Shown here: one piece after another, positions 13,294-23,640 of the stretch
Numbering within the stretch: the stretch's first letter is position 1
Layout: each line of letters opens with the position of its first letter
Source of the DNA: Trochalopteron elliotii
Lineage: Eukaryota > Chordata > Aves > Passeriformes > Leiothrichidae
Assembly: GCA_024734555.1 (NCBI GenBank)
Contig: JANPWX010000037.1
Location: forward strand, 1 to 64,000
Length of the DNA stretch: 64,000 nucleotides
Direction: 5' to 3'
Program-made: the position numbers and the translations under genes
The notes under the pieces: generated by a model
What the model saw: the letters and a program-made list of their open reading frames with translations, nothing else
Told to the model about the DNA's origin: nothing
The model's database searches: none

Positions 13294-13467
13294 ATCTACA
13301 ATGAGGAAGTCCAGCCAGCACCAGGCATTGGTGAAATACTTCTTGAAGCCATAAGCCACCCACTTCAGGAGCATCTCCAAGACAAAGATGTAAGTGAACA
13401 CTTTGTCAGCATATTCCAGCATGGTTTTTATGTTTTTTCGATCTTCAAGGTAAATATCTTCAAAGGC
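13294..13467 (-). CDS. SCN5A: Nav1.5-like sodium channel exon: DIII S1-S2 loop, S2 and start of S3
   Basis: This 174-bp exon has 58 codons, phase 0 at both ends. The acceptor is TTTGTACTTCCAG before GCC; the donor is GAT before GTGAGT, a strong consensus. The order is [14 protein letters not shown] (extracellular S1-S2 loop), [18 protein letters not shown] and LLKWVAYGF (S2), KKYFTNAW (S2-S3 turn) and CWLDFLIVD (start of S3). The S2 aromatic and glutamate (YIFVLEM) and the S3 aspartate (WLDF) are the gating-charge-transfer-centre residues known from voltage-gated cation channels. Residues YGFKKYF place it in the Nav1.5/Nav1.8 group; Nav1.4 has YGFKVYF and Nav1.1-1.3 have YGYQTYF. The 174-bp length matches the equivalent exon across vertebrate SCN genes (human SCN5A exon 21). 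The next exon, which should encode the S4 voltage-sensor arginines, is not visible in the remaining 13.3 kb. Confidence 0.97.
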
Positions 13468-15376
13468 CTGGAAGTACAAAGGATTGGTTAATAACTGAAC
13501 CCTGTTGGAAAGCATGGGTGTTGCACTGCAGGTCCATATTTGATAAAACATCACGCACAGTCTGTGATTTCTGATATATTTTAACATTATAATTAAAAAA
13601 GAGTGTTCAGGCACAAACAGGACTGACCCTGACCTAAGAGATGTGTTCAGTTTTCCCCTACGAGGGACACAGGCTTGGCTATTTCTCTCCAGCCTCTACT
13701 GGCTGTACTGGCTGGACATCCTTTGAGTGTTGAAAGAACTTCTGCACCCTGAATTTAGAGTGTGAATCCATGAGCAGAGTGCCACTCCAAAATGCCCAGA
13801 TTTATCCTGCCTCATCTCCTGTTGACTGTGCCAATGCTACCCAGGCACCTCAGATGTCCCTGGGCACAGGATGTCTATATTTAGGAGGCAAAATATGACC
13901 CCTGCATTTAGCCAAATAGATCTTATTGCTAATGATGACAAATTGGGTTATTAACCTGCCTGTGTCATGGAGTACTGGAGTTCCCTGGCTTCTGTTCAGC
14001 CATCACATTTCAGGTGGCTACAGCTCTCTGCCTCAAGAAATGCTCATTATTATTCACTTAGCAGAACAATAATGTTTTAAAGGTCAAGGTATCTATCTCC
14101 CCATCTCATCTGTCTCTCCAACTAATCTCATGCAGAGCAGTATGAAAAGAGTTTCAGTATCTGTATCAAATACAAGCAACTCAATAACCCTTTTAAAATA
14201 TTTAAGGTCTAAACCAATATGCCTCCCAAAAGAATGAAAATAAAGAAGTCTCATAATTTAGCCTTCACTTTATAACATAAGTCAAATAAAAGGGAGGATC
14301 CTGGTGTCAGGTTTGCCAATATGCAGCCTGTTTTGGGGCTTCTAAGACAAATTATGGTCTGCTTTTCCAGCTACTTTTGCCACTGCTGTTACACAAGCTG
14401 CTCCCAAGTCCCTGTAACCTGGATGACCCAAGCTGTGACATATTACTCTCATCCCGTCGTGTGATACAGAGCACTTGGCAGCAAGAAACATAATTTGAGA
14501 GGGTCTGTGCTAATCATCTGAATTATCTGCATTTACATATTTCCAGATCTGTAGCTACTTTCTGAGAAGCTTCAAAAAGTTAGCAAACACCCAGTGCCTG
14601 GAGATACAAGAAGTGTGGTACTTGTCACTCAGGCAGTCACACTGCTCTTTTGCCTGCCAGGGAACAGTAATTCAACTGACAAGAAAGCTTTGGCAGCCTG
14701 TGCCAAAGCTCGTCCATTTGTCCCCACACTTTGGGGTGACGTTTTTGCTGCAACCCTGTCTCCTATCTTGCCTTCAAAAATGATATTTCAAGGGTGTGAA
14801 AGAGTTGTTGGAGAAAGCCTGAAAACAATGCACAGATTGGAGTTTATCACGTCTCTTAGGGGCTCACTCACTTTGTCAGATGACTTGCTGTACTTTGCAA
14901 TTACTGCAAAAATAACAACAAACCATTTAAAGTGATTTCCTCCTCTCCCTCCTTTGCTCTCCCTACTTTCTACTAACTTGCCCAAAAGTACATTGTGTTT
15001 TGCCTACTAAAAGCACACTGTGAGTCAGGAAGCAGTTTATTAAGGGATGAAAAATGTGCTACCTGGACACTTCTGTGCTTCTGGACAAGCTGTGGATATT
15101 ACCCAAATGACAAAAATCTGGTGCTTTGCATTTTTTCATGGTAACAACGGATGAAACCTCTGCCATACAAAACATTAGGAAGAGATTTTCTTGGTATTTT
15201 GTTTTTTTCCTGCTTTGCTCTGTGTGTTAAAAAAGAGTTAAGCAGGATACCTGCAGTGTTATCCAAAATTACTATTAAGAAGTAGGCTTCCAATTTGGGT
15301 GCTTATGGCTTAAAATCTTAAGAAAGGTTTTTGGATCTCCTGCAGTAAGCTAAAGATGTATTTTGATGGTTTAACC

Positions 15377-15407
15377 ACATACATACATATATATATATAT
15401 ATATATT
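15377..15407. repeat. (CATA)n(TA)n microsatellite
   Basis: ACATACATACATATATATAT and continuing TA units. Simple repeat in the 3.8-kb intron. Confidence 0.95.
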
Positions 15408-16080
15408 GGCTTAAAGGTATACATAGCTCTTCTTTCTTAACAGCTTAGGGTGTCCCAGGGATGCAGCCAGATGAGCTCAGATTTGGAAGAGAGCAACCCA
15501 GAATAAGAGGAAAAAAATTGTGTATTGCCTCCAACATCTCCAGTCCAAATACTGAAGCAGGGTGCTGATATGTGAGAAAATGCAGGATAATTTGCCCTTC
15601 TACAGAACTGCATTGGCTAAATTGAAAGTCGCAAAAACTAAATGAATGCATGCAATTTAAATTAAATGAGCTTTATATTGCAGTCTTCAGTTATCTAAGG
15701 CACTTTTAATTACATATGTAAGGAAGTGTATTCATCTAAAGCATATTATAGCAAGCGACATTCCCCCTCTAAAATGTGTTCAAAAATTAACATTCTGATG
15801 CTCAAGCTGGTGCAAAAAACTGTCAGAATCCATTCATTTCAGCAAAGCCATGACAATTTTCAGAAGCTTACTATTCACCCAACTTTTTCAGCCTCTTATT
15901 TTTCATAATAAAATAAACCCCCCTGGGGAGACGTTTCAGCCCATCTCTGGTGGACCAGGAGAACAGTCCATTTCTTTCCATTTTTGCACCAACATTTACG
16001 TATTTCCACCTTCCTCTTTCCTTCAGAGACTTTCTTCGAGCTACATAAACCCAGTACTTCTGTGTTTTCCTCTTTTTTTT

Positions 16081-16230
16081 AGGCCACTGATAATTTGTGT
16101 TGCTCTTCTCTGGAGTTTCTTCAATTAGCCCACGTCTTTCCCAAAGTGCAGTGCCCAGAGCTGAAGCCAGTGCTCCAGCTGCGGCCTCCTTGATGCCAAC
16201 TGGAGTGGAAGAACAGGATAATTTATACAG
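16081..16230 (-). mobile_element. CR1 LINE fragment (older)
   Basis: Phrases such as CTCTTCTCTGGAGTTTCTTC, CCAGAGCTGAAGCCAGTGCT and CCAGCTGCGGCCTCCTTGAT follow the CR1 pattern of reverse-complemented ORF2 end sequence (usually CCTCTGGACCC... CCAGAGCTGGACGCAGTGCTCCAGGTGGGGTC). The copy is diverged and the boundaries are approximate. Confidence 0.75.
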
Positions 16231-17307
16231 CCCAGTGGGGTGTTGGGCTTTTGTGCAGGGCTGTGATGGAGTTTATTCCATTTGTTGCCTGCTCCCTCTC
16301 CAGTTCTTTTTAGTAAATCTGCTCCCTTGCAGCCATCCTTCACCACACCTTGATTATTCATGGTGAGGTGAAGCAGGCACCTTTCTAAGATGATGTTTGC
16401 ATTACTACTTAAGGCAGATTCACCCATTTGGCTGAAGTCAATCCTGACCTCTGGAAATGCATGGATAACCTGTCCAAACATGGCACAAATTTAATAAGTG
16501 TATTTCATACTCCATTACAAAGGAGATGACTGGTGATCACCAGACTAAAGCCTGGAGAACTCTTGATACACATCTGTGCTCTAGGTCAGGATAAAAACCT
16601 GGGAGAAATCCCACCAGTTCCTGACATGTAAAAGGGAAATATAAATGCATCCCTGTGAAGAACACAGTGCTGAAAATGCACAGAGGATAATTCCAGAATG
16701 CAGTGGGATCTCAGGAGGAGAGGATCCCCTATCAGAGCTCTAAGCAATGACCAACATATGTTCACCTGGACACAAACATGAGCTGTGCAGAGAACGTACT
16801 GAGTGTTAACCTAAGGTGTATTCAAAACAGGAATGCAGGCACCTACTAGCTCTATGGGTAGCACTGATTCAGTGCCTTCTGTGTCTTTTATAATTTTGAT
16901 TTGCTGGTTATAGAATGTGCTAAAAAAAAAAAGAAGAGAAGAAAAGAAAATAACAAAGCCACCCCTGGAGCAAAATGCAAGACTCCAGATGGGAACTCTC
17001 AAGGAGAACAGCTATGGGATGTTGAAGCAGCAGTGCTGGCAAACTTCCTCACACAGACTTCCTCAAGGATTTTCTTTTCAAAACATGTGCAAGTCAGGAT
17101 TTTATGTCACAGCAGAATAAAGTTCCCCACCATATGGTAAAGGCAGGTGAAATCAGAAGAGCTGACAACCTGTTTTAGCCCCAGACTAAATGCTTTGTTT
17201 TGAGAAATGACCACTAAGGGTTCATAAGATCTTAGAGACAGCTAAACTGGAGAACACTGGAGACCCATGTCCACTTTTAACCAGTTAGAGAATGCTGTCA
17301 CATTTAC

Positions 17308-17462
17308 CAGGGCTCCACTGCTCAGCAGGATCATGAAGATGATGAATGTTTCAAACCAGTTGTGCTCCACGATTCTGTAGCAGGTCTTCCGCAGCCTCCA
17401 CCAAATTTTGCCTGGAAATTTTGTGATGTCCACTGAACAGCATGGGAAGAATCGCACGCAGA
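17308..17462 (-). CDS. SCN5A: Nav1.5-like sodium channel exon: end of II-III linker and DIII S1
   Basis: This 155-bp exon carries two bases of a split codon plus 51 codons. The acceptor is TTTCTTACAG before TCTGCG; the donor is CTG before GTAAAT. It starts [18 protein letters not shown], a cysteine-rich stretch just before the membrane. It continues [19 protein letters not shown], the conserved entry to domain III, and ends [14 protein letters not shown], the S1 transmembrane helix. [11 protein letters not shown] is close to human Nav1.5 ([11 protein letters not shown]). Both the length and the break after SSGAL match the standard vertebrate Nav gene structure (human SCN5A exon 20 in the usual numbering). 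The codon split across the upstream intron is G plus TC, giving valine where paralogues have glycine. Domain III S1 sits in the plasma membrane as part of a voltage-sensing module. Confidence 0.96.
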
Positions 17463-17798
17463 CTGTAAGAAATAAAACAAAAACAAAGGAATTGTTAAAA
17501 AAAAAGAGCCCATTTAATTTTCAAAGCTGCAATAAGAAGCTGCTAAGGAAGATTTCTTTTTGGAACCAGACTGCTGCACAGTGTCTTTCCTCCCTCTTGT
17601 TTCTCACAAAATCTCTCTGCTCTGCCTTCCATTTCACTCTCTCACTCCTCTATTAAAAAACATTCAAAATCACTTAAAATGTGTCCCAGGGAGTTCTCCC
17701 AATGATTTTTGTGATACAGAATATATTGGCCATGAGTCACCAGTGCCCTAGGTCATTCAAAAAGTGTTAGCTGAGCTCAGGCAGCACTTCTGATCAGG

Positions 17799-17824
17799 AC
17801 TAATAACTCTAGGAGGTTATTAGT
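17799..17824. repeat. Perfect 9-bp inverted repeat, 8-bp spacer
   Basis: ACTAATAAC, spacer TCTAGGAG, GTTATTAGT. In the transcribed strand it can fold into a 9-bp hairpin about 340 bp upstream of the acceptor of the 155-bp exon. Function unknown. Confidence 0.9.
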
Positions 17825-20794
17825 GAGAGCTTCTACATCCATTTGAATGGAGGAAGGTTATTTTCTTGCTAGTACAATACCACTGAAATTACTGATTAAA
17901 AGTGGCAATCTGATGAAAGAGAGATGATGAGAGGAGGTGCTACAGTGCAGATGGGACCAATGTGCTGAAGAGACTCAGGCAGCAAAAGCAGGAGCAGATT
18001 TTGATCTCTTGGACTCTCATTAGCTTAAATAAGGCATTAGAACAATCTTGGAATTATAGTGAGGCAGTTAAATCCCCTTTGATGTCACAGAAATTTAGAT
18101 ATCTGCTCCATAGCAGGATCCCCAGTGATGCTTCGTAGCACTTTCTGACCTCAGTGACAAATAGTGTGTGATAGTTAAGTGCTGTGCTGGTAATGGGGCC
18201 CACACAAGGATTTCTGATAGGCAAGACCATGGCCATTTTTAGTTTCCTTAGCAACACTCATTTGTTATAGCAAAAAGATATTGTCATTGGTAACAGACAG
18301 ATCCATCTCTCCCACTTCAAAAATACCACGTGCATTGCCTTGTGCTGGGCAAGAACTTAAAATGGTGTGAGAGGACCCTGGGAGCCAGGAATTGTCCTGT
18401 CCAGTTAGTCTTGTGTCAGATAATCTGACTCAAAAGTCACATTTGTGATGAGAATGACCGATAGAAACTATTTTATTTTCCAAAATGCCATCTTCATACC
18501 CTATATTTATTCCATGTGTTGTACAGGAAGAGACTTAACTATGAAGGTTTATCAGCCTCATCATGAGAAAAAAAGCCACAGGCCAACTGCTTCTATAGCT
18601 GGAAGGTGGCCAAGGTCACCAACATGTCTTGAAACACACAGCCACTGCTCAGAGAAGTGACAAGGCAGGATGCCTCACCACAGTGATGCAATGCAATGTT
18701 TTTGCAAGGAGAAATAACATTTAGGCAAGGCAGCTTGGGGAGGAAAGGGGGTGAGTGCCAAGGTTACAGGGAGAGCAGATGCTGCTAATTCAAGGTGGCG
18801 TAACTGAGCTGCCTGTGATATGGAAGGAGATCAAGTGCAGCTCCTGGGATGCCAGGATTCCCAAGCAGCTGGAAGTGGGGCTGTGTTGGCAGCAGGTTCT
18901 GCCAGGAGGAAGAGAACTGCTAAGTCTGCTGTGGTGCTCCTGGCATTTTCTGTGAGTTTTTATTATACCAGGTCTCTCCTATGCAGCAGCAGAACTGTAG
19001 GATCTTTCATAGAGGAACTTCTCCCAGGACTTTTCCCCTCACATTTCTGAGATTTTGGTTAAGTGTGGGCTTTTGGCTGTGCTAGGTTTTGGTGTGGGAC
19101 TAAAAGGGCAGTAAACCATTTATGCAGAGGTAATTGTTGCACATAACTACTTGTTCTCTAAATGCCTGCATCACACAGACCCACAGCAGCTCCCAGTTTA
19201 CCACTGCATTCTGGAACTCAGAAAAATTCTGGGCTCAGTTGAAATACACTAAATTGTTCAAACTTTTTTAGAAAGGCATAATACTGGGAGAAGATGGGAA
19301 TGTAAGAACCAGCTCTCTGTCTCTTTGTAGGTCAGGTACCACTTCAGCAAAGGCAAGAATTATCCTTCTAAGCACTTCAATCCCAAACACTAAAGAATCA
19401 AGGCAAGAGATAAAAGGACATCATATTAGTCACTACCTTTTGCTAAAACCAGTACAATGCTCACAGCTGGCAGTGCATGTAGGTTTGGGTGTATTTTAGG
19501 AAGTAGGTACACAGAACAGACTTCACAGAGCAGCTTCTCTGCTGAGAGAGGCCCATCAGGAGAATCCCACCAGCACAGCATGACTGAGGGCACTGTCAGC
19601 TGCATCTCTCAGCAGTGCTGCCAGGAAACTCTTGCACTACTTCTCACCCCACAGCCCACATGGTCACCACCACCTTGCAGGAGTCTGGCTCACACTCTGT
19701 GCTAATAATTCAGGGGGACTGCCCACCTCATTGTCACCCCACCTTGGAATCAGGAAGATCAAAGGCTTGGGGTGAAATCCCTCACTTACCAAATGAATGG
19801 CTTAATGAGCACGTTGTTCACTCTGTAAGTGTGGATTTTTCCTGTTAGGCAGAAATAAATCCCCCTTTGTACTAGAAGTAGCCATTGTTTGCAGCAGAAT
19901 TAACTGTCCTTACATCCACCTCCTTCCCAAAACCAATTTCAATATGGAAAAAAAATCAGCTTTTTTTTTTTTTACTTAAAACATTTATCCAGAAACTTTC
20001 CCCTCTTTTCTTTTAAGTTGCTACCTGAATGGTTACTTGGCTTTTTAGTCTCTTAGACAAATGCTTAGGCCCAGCCAGCAAGAGGCATGGCATGCTCTGC
20101 CATGCTCCTACAGAGTATAAATGCTCTGTAAATACTGTTGGAAAAGGTTAGGATCTCCCAGGAAGTGGTTTTCCTCACTGTAAGATAATTGGATGAATCA
20201 TTCCCTGGAGGAGTTCCCCTACACAGGGAGCCTACATGATTACCTGAGCCCAGGCACAGCTAAAATTAGGGACCAGCTTCATATTAGAAACTAATGAGCA
20301 GGGCGCTGTGGATTCCAAAGTCACTTCATTTGTGATGGGAAATACCTACAGCATGGTTAAACCAAGGTTATTACTGATTCAGTTGGCTTCCACCTGATAG
20401 TCTACAAGTACAGAGAGGTATTTTTAAAGACAGAAACCCAGGTAGCACCACTATTTTTTTTAATGCTCTTTGGTTGCTTTCATGCAATTTCAATCTGAAA
20501 AAAGAGTCCCAGTTACTGACAGTAATACCTTGAAAAATCCAAAATAGCTTATCAGCTGAGTCACCCCAAAATCACAGTGCAATTAAATCCCATGCTTTTG
20601 ATTGGGTCCAATTCAGGAATGTTTAGACCAGATTCCGCTACAATTGCTAATGTCAAGAAGCATTTCTGTGAATAATCATGCTGTCTGCAATTCAGACTAA
20701 ATGCTGCTTTTAACTATTCACAAAGAGAAAAAAAGAAAACTGACCCCAAACAGGTCTTTTGATGAATTAGTAGAAACCTGTTTCTATTTAAATT

Positions 20795-20882
20795 TTGTGA
20801 TTTTCCTCCCTGACTGTACTTTCACGCCTGTGCTTTTCTGGACTCTCTCCAGTCCTGGTAACCTACTGCTCTGGTCATCTTG
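20795..20882 (-). mobile_element. Possible degraded CR1 fragment
   Basis: The segment GCTTTTCTGGACTCTCTCCA within this stretch resembles the CR1 phrase CCTCTGGACTCTCTCCAGCA. The flanks are too diverged to extend it. It could be chance similarity. Confidence 0.35.
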
Positions 20883-22317
20883 ACCTAAGCTTATGTGTTG
20901 AGTTAGAAACTTCACTTAACCAAACAGAAAGAGTTTGCTTGACCTTGATCTGTAGTCCAACGCTTTGTTGGCTTTTTTCCCCCCCACTTCTGTGAAATCA
21001 AACTATCAAAATAATTTTGATGAGTCTAAGGCATGACTTGAAGAGGGTCTGAGCAATCCTAACTCCAGCTGTTTCTGTAATAAGACAGGTGGTCAGCAAA
21101 GCCCAGCTTTGGTGCACTTTTATCCACTGAAGGAGAACACTCATTAACACCTTTTATCACAGCAAGTGCCCAGGCATGAATAAAACCTCTGGCATTTCTT
21201 ATGTCAGTTACTCATCTTGACTACTCAAACAGATTTGTGCTGTCCCACTAAAATCAGTACTGGGAGAGAATGGGTTGTGCAGAAGGCTCTGACCACCTTG
21301 TGATTTTAGGGTTTAGTTTTGCCACTGTAATTCATGTTGGGGTGCATTGTTTTTGAGAGCAAACTGACTCATTTCCACCATGGTCTTTTGGCTGGTAGGT
21401 TACTGCTCATCAGAACACAGAACAACACTTCATCTGAATCAGAAGAAGTCCCTCCAAAGGGTTGAATTACTTACTGGTAAATCTGTGAAGCTGTTCTGAG
21501 CTGCATCTGTGGTCAACTTGTCCAAGAACAATGTCTGTTTTCAATTGACATTTGAACATTTCATACCATTTCTCATAAAACAGAGGCCTATTTACCAAGA
21601 AACCTTTCCAAATGCATTAATACACCATGACATTATTTACTTTTTGGTTGTATTTCATAACAAGGGAAATAGTCCCTTCAGTCATTAGGGTGTCCTATAG
21701 CACAGTCACAAACTGAAGATTAAAATATATCTTAAAAAAAAAAAAAAGGAAAAGGAATTTAATACACAATGCATTCAGTGTAAATATTCCTTTCATTCCA
21801 CATTCACATTTTCTATCCTGGTGCACTCTAATCATGGAGCTCTTAGACCTGATTGCATTACCTTGGTGCACTGGGAATAAAAAAACCACTTTGTAAATGT
21901 GGGAGTTATACTGCAAAGCCTTCCTCCTCAATGCCTGACAGCCAAGCCTACTGATTTTAGGCTTATGGGCAAAGAATTTACAAATCCATTGCTTGTTCAT
22001 ACCAATATATATATTGAAATTTTCATAAAATTAGTATTTTTGCTTTGGATGGACTGGGCTGCTGGTTCTCTCAATAAACCAGGAACACCAATTAATTTCT
22101 TCCATTCTGTTGTCCAGCAAGTGTGGTACCTCGTGTTCAAACCACAGCAATTTGGTGAGTGCCTTTACACAAGAGTTCTCAATTATTGGGACATTCATTT
22201 TTAGAACAAAACAGTATTTTTCTTAGCTTTGAACGCTGGTTACAGCATTGCTTGGTTTGACACAAAATACAGCTTCCTCAGCATGAACTCAAGCAGGCAA
22301 GGATTCATAACATGGGT

Positions 22318-22374
22318 TATATATATACATAATATTTTTACATATATATATATAATATTTATATATATTTATAC
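22318..22374. repeat. TA-rich compound microsatellite
   Basis: Alternating TA runs broken by ATATTTTTAC and AATATTTATA segments. Simple repeat in the 9.2-kb intron. Confidence 0.93.
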
Positions 22375-22557
22375 ATGGGAAGCTCGGTTCCTAATGACCA
22401 GTCTGGCTACTTGGGCATGCACAAATAAGAGAGCAAACCCAACTGTACCCCCTTTGAAAGACTCAACTCTTTCCCCATGCTGGAGGGAATATGATCTCAG
22501 CAGACTCTTCCAATTTAACCCATTCCTCATCTTCTGGCCCAGCTACTAACTGCCTCA

Positions 22558-22624
22558 GGGGGGTTGGAACTAGATTACCTTTAGGGTACCTTGCAACCTG
22601 AACCATTCCATGATTCTGTGACTG
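22558..22624 (+). mobile_element. CR1 LINE, 3' terminal fragment
   Basis: GGTTGGAACTAGATTACCTT, then AGGGTACCTTGCAACCTGAA, then CCATTCCATGATTCTGTGA follows the CR1 3' end, including the terminal ATGATTCTGTG octamer repeat. It is in plus orientation, antisense to the sodium-channel gene, and heavily 5'-truncated. Confidence 0.85.
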
Positions 22625-22937
22625 CACAGCTGGGTTTTGAAATGTGAAAGAGACATTTACCATCACTGTCTCCAGCATTTGGGTACCTGAGACACATCAG
22701 GAGATCTGAGATTTTACTTGTGTGCTACAACTGGGGGCTGCCAAGAGGGCATCTGACAAAATCACAGTCAGGTGTTTCTACCCTTCCAAGGGCTTAACAA
22801 GGGTACATTTGTTGTTTATCTGCTGCTACTCTTCTCAAAACACATCATCTAAGAGGTCACAGAAATTGGAGTGTGACACCTTGGAGCAAAGGCAGTGGGC
22901 AGTCTGGCCTACCACTGATGTCATCTGTGCTTTGAGT

Positions 22938-23000
22938 GAGGGGGTGGATGAGTTTTAAATCTAAAGGTCCATTCCAACCTGTATTAATTTAATTCTGAAT
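22938..23000 (+). mobile_element. Degraded CR1 3' end
   Basis: TCTAAAGGTCCATTCCAACC followed by TTAATTTAATTCTGAATG resembles the CR1 terminal TTTAAGGTCCCTTCCAACCC with a decayed octamer repeat. It lies about 300 bp from the clearer copy at 22558. Moderate support only. Confidence 0.5.
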
Positions 23001-23409
23001 GCATAAAAGGACTGTAAGAGTTCTACGATGCCTGAAAATTGTATACAACATAATGCCAGCACGCCCTTCCTGGTGGAAAAACACAAAGTGTCTCAGGTAT
23101 GACAGCCAGAGGGAAGCGATACTTTAAAACCTGGGTTCATTCCATGATTTTTTCCTAGGATGCCAATGAGCAAATTTTGTTGGGCTTGGCTTGGTTTTAC
23201 TCAGCCTTTAAAAATCATCTAGTGGCAGTCAGTGTAACTCTGTTCAGACTTATTCTGTTTAATGGTCTATTTTTTTCCTTCTCTTCACTTTTTTGCTTCT
23301 AAACAGCCGCTATCTGCAGTTGGGAAGGGCAGGACAGAGATTCCCACCACTAATCAGGGCAACTTCACTCGAGCACGTGGAATTTTCCAGCTGACATTTG
23401 GGCATTTTG

Positions 23410-23640
23410 GGAGCGATGATGGCTCCCACCACGGTCACATGGGAAGATGGTTCTGGGCGCCCTCGGTGTCACGCGCCGCCACCAACCACGCGCTGAGCAA
23501 GGCTGCTCATTCCTGCGTGACCCTCTGGTGATATTCCCTGGAAACCTCTGCCAGCGGGGAATTACGCCCAAGGGCTTGGTGGAATCTTTCTCCTATTAGG
23601 GTCTGGGAGAGAGGAGCGCGCCGCGCTCCCCTCCTCTCTG
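23410..23640. promoter_or_regulatory. CpG-dense intronic patch (possible regulatory element)
   Basis: Roughly 18 CpG dinucleotides fall in about 230 bp, including GGCGCCCTCGG, CACGCGCCGCC, CCACGCGCTG and GAGCGCGCCGCGCTCCC. The rest of the window is CpG-poor. A CACGTG E-box sits just outside at 23374-23379. The pattern fits a small CpG island, an intronic promoter or enhancer, or a locally unmethylated patch. No transcription start can be shown from sequence. Confidence 0.4.

Larger units (their letters stand above)
13468..17307 (-). other. SCN5A: Sodium-channel intron, 3.8 kb
   Basis: GT-AG intron between the DIII S1 exon and the S2-S3 exon, in phase 0. Its 5' end is GTAAATG (17307-17301) and its 3' end is CTTCCAG at 13468. 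It holds a TA-rich microsatellite at 15377-15407 and a CR1-derived segment at about 16081-16230. Nothing else was recognised. Confidence 0.93.

Noticed and set aside
13468..13614. Extension of the DIII exon upstream to a methionine
   Set aside because: The open frame continues by chance into the intron. The CTTCCAG acceptor and the family's 174-bp exon length set the true border at 13467.
17242..17307. Extension of the DIII S1 exon past SSGAL
   Set aside because: The GTAAAT donor and the join to AFEDIY in the next exon show that the following residues are intronic.
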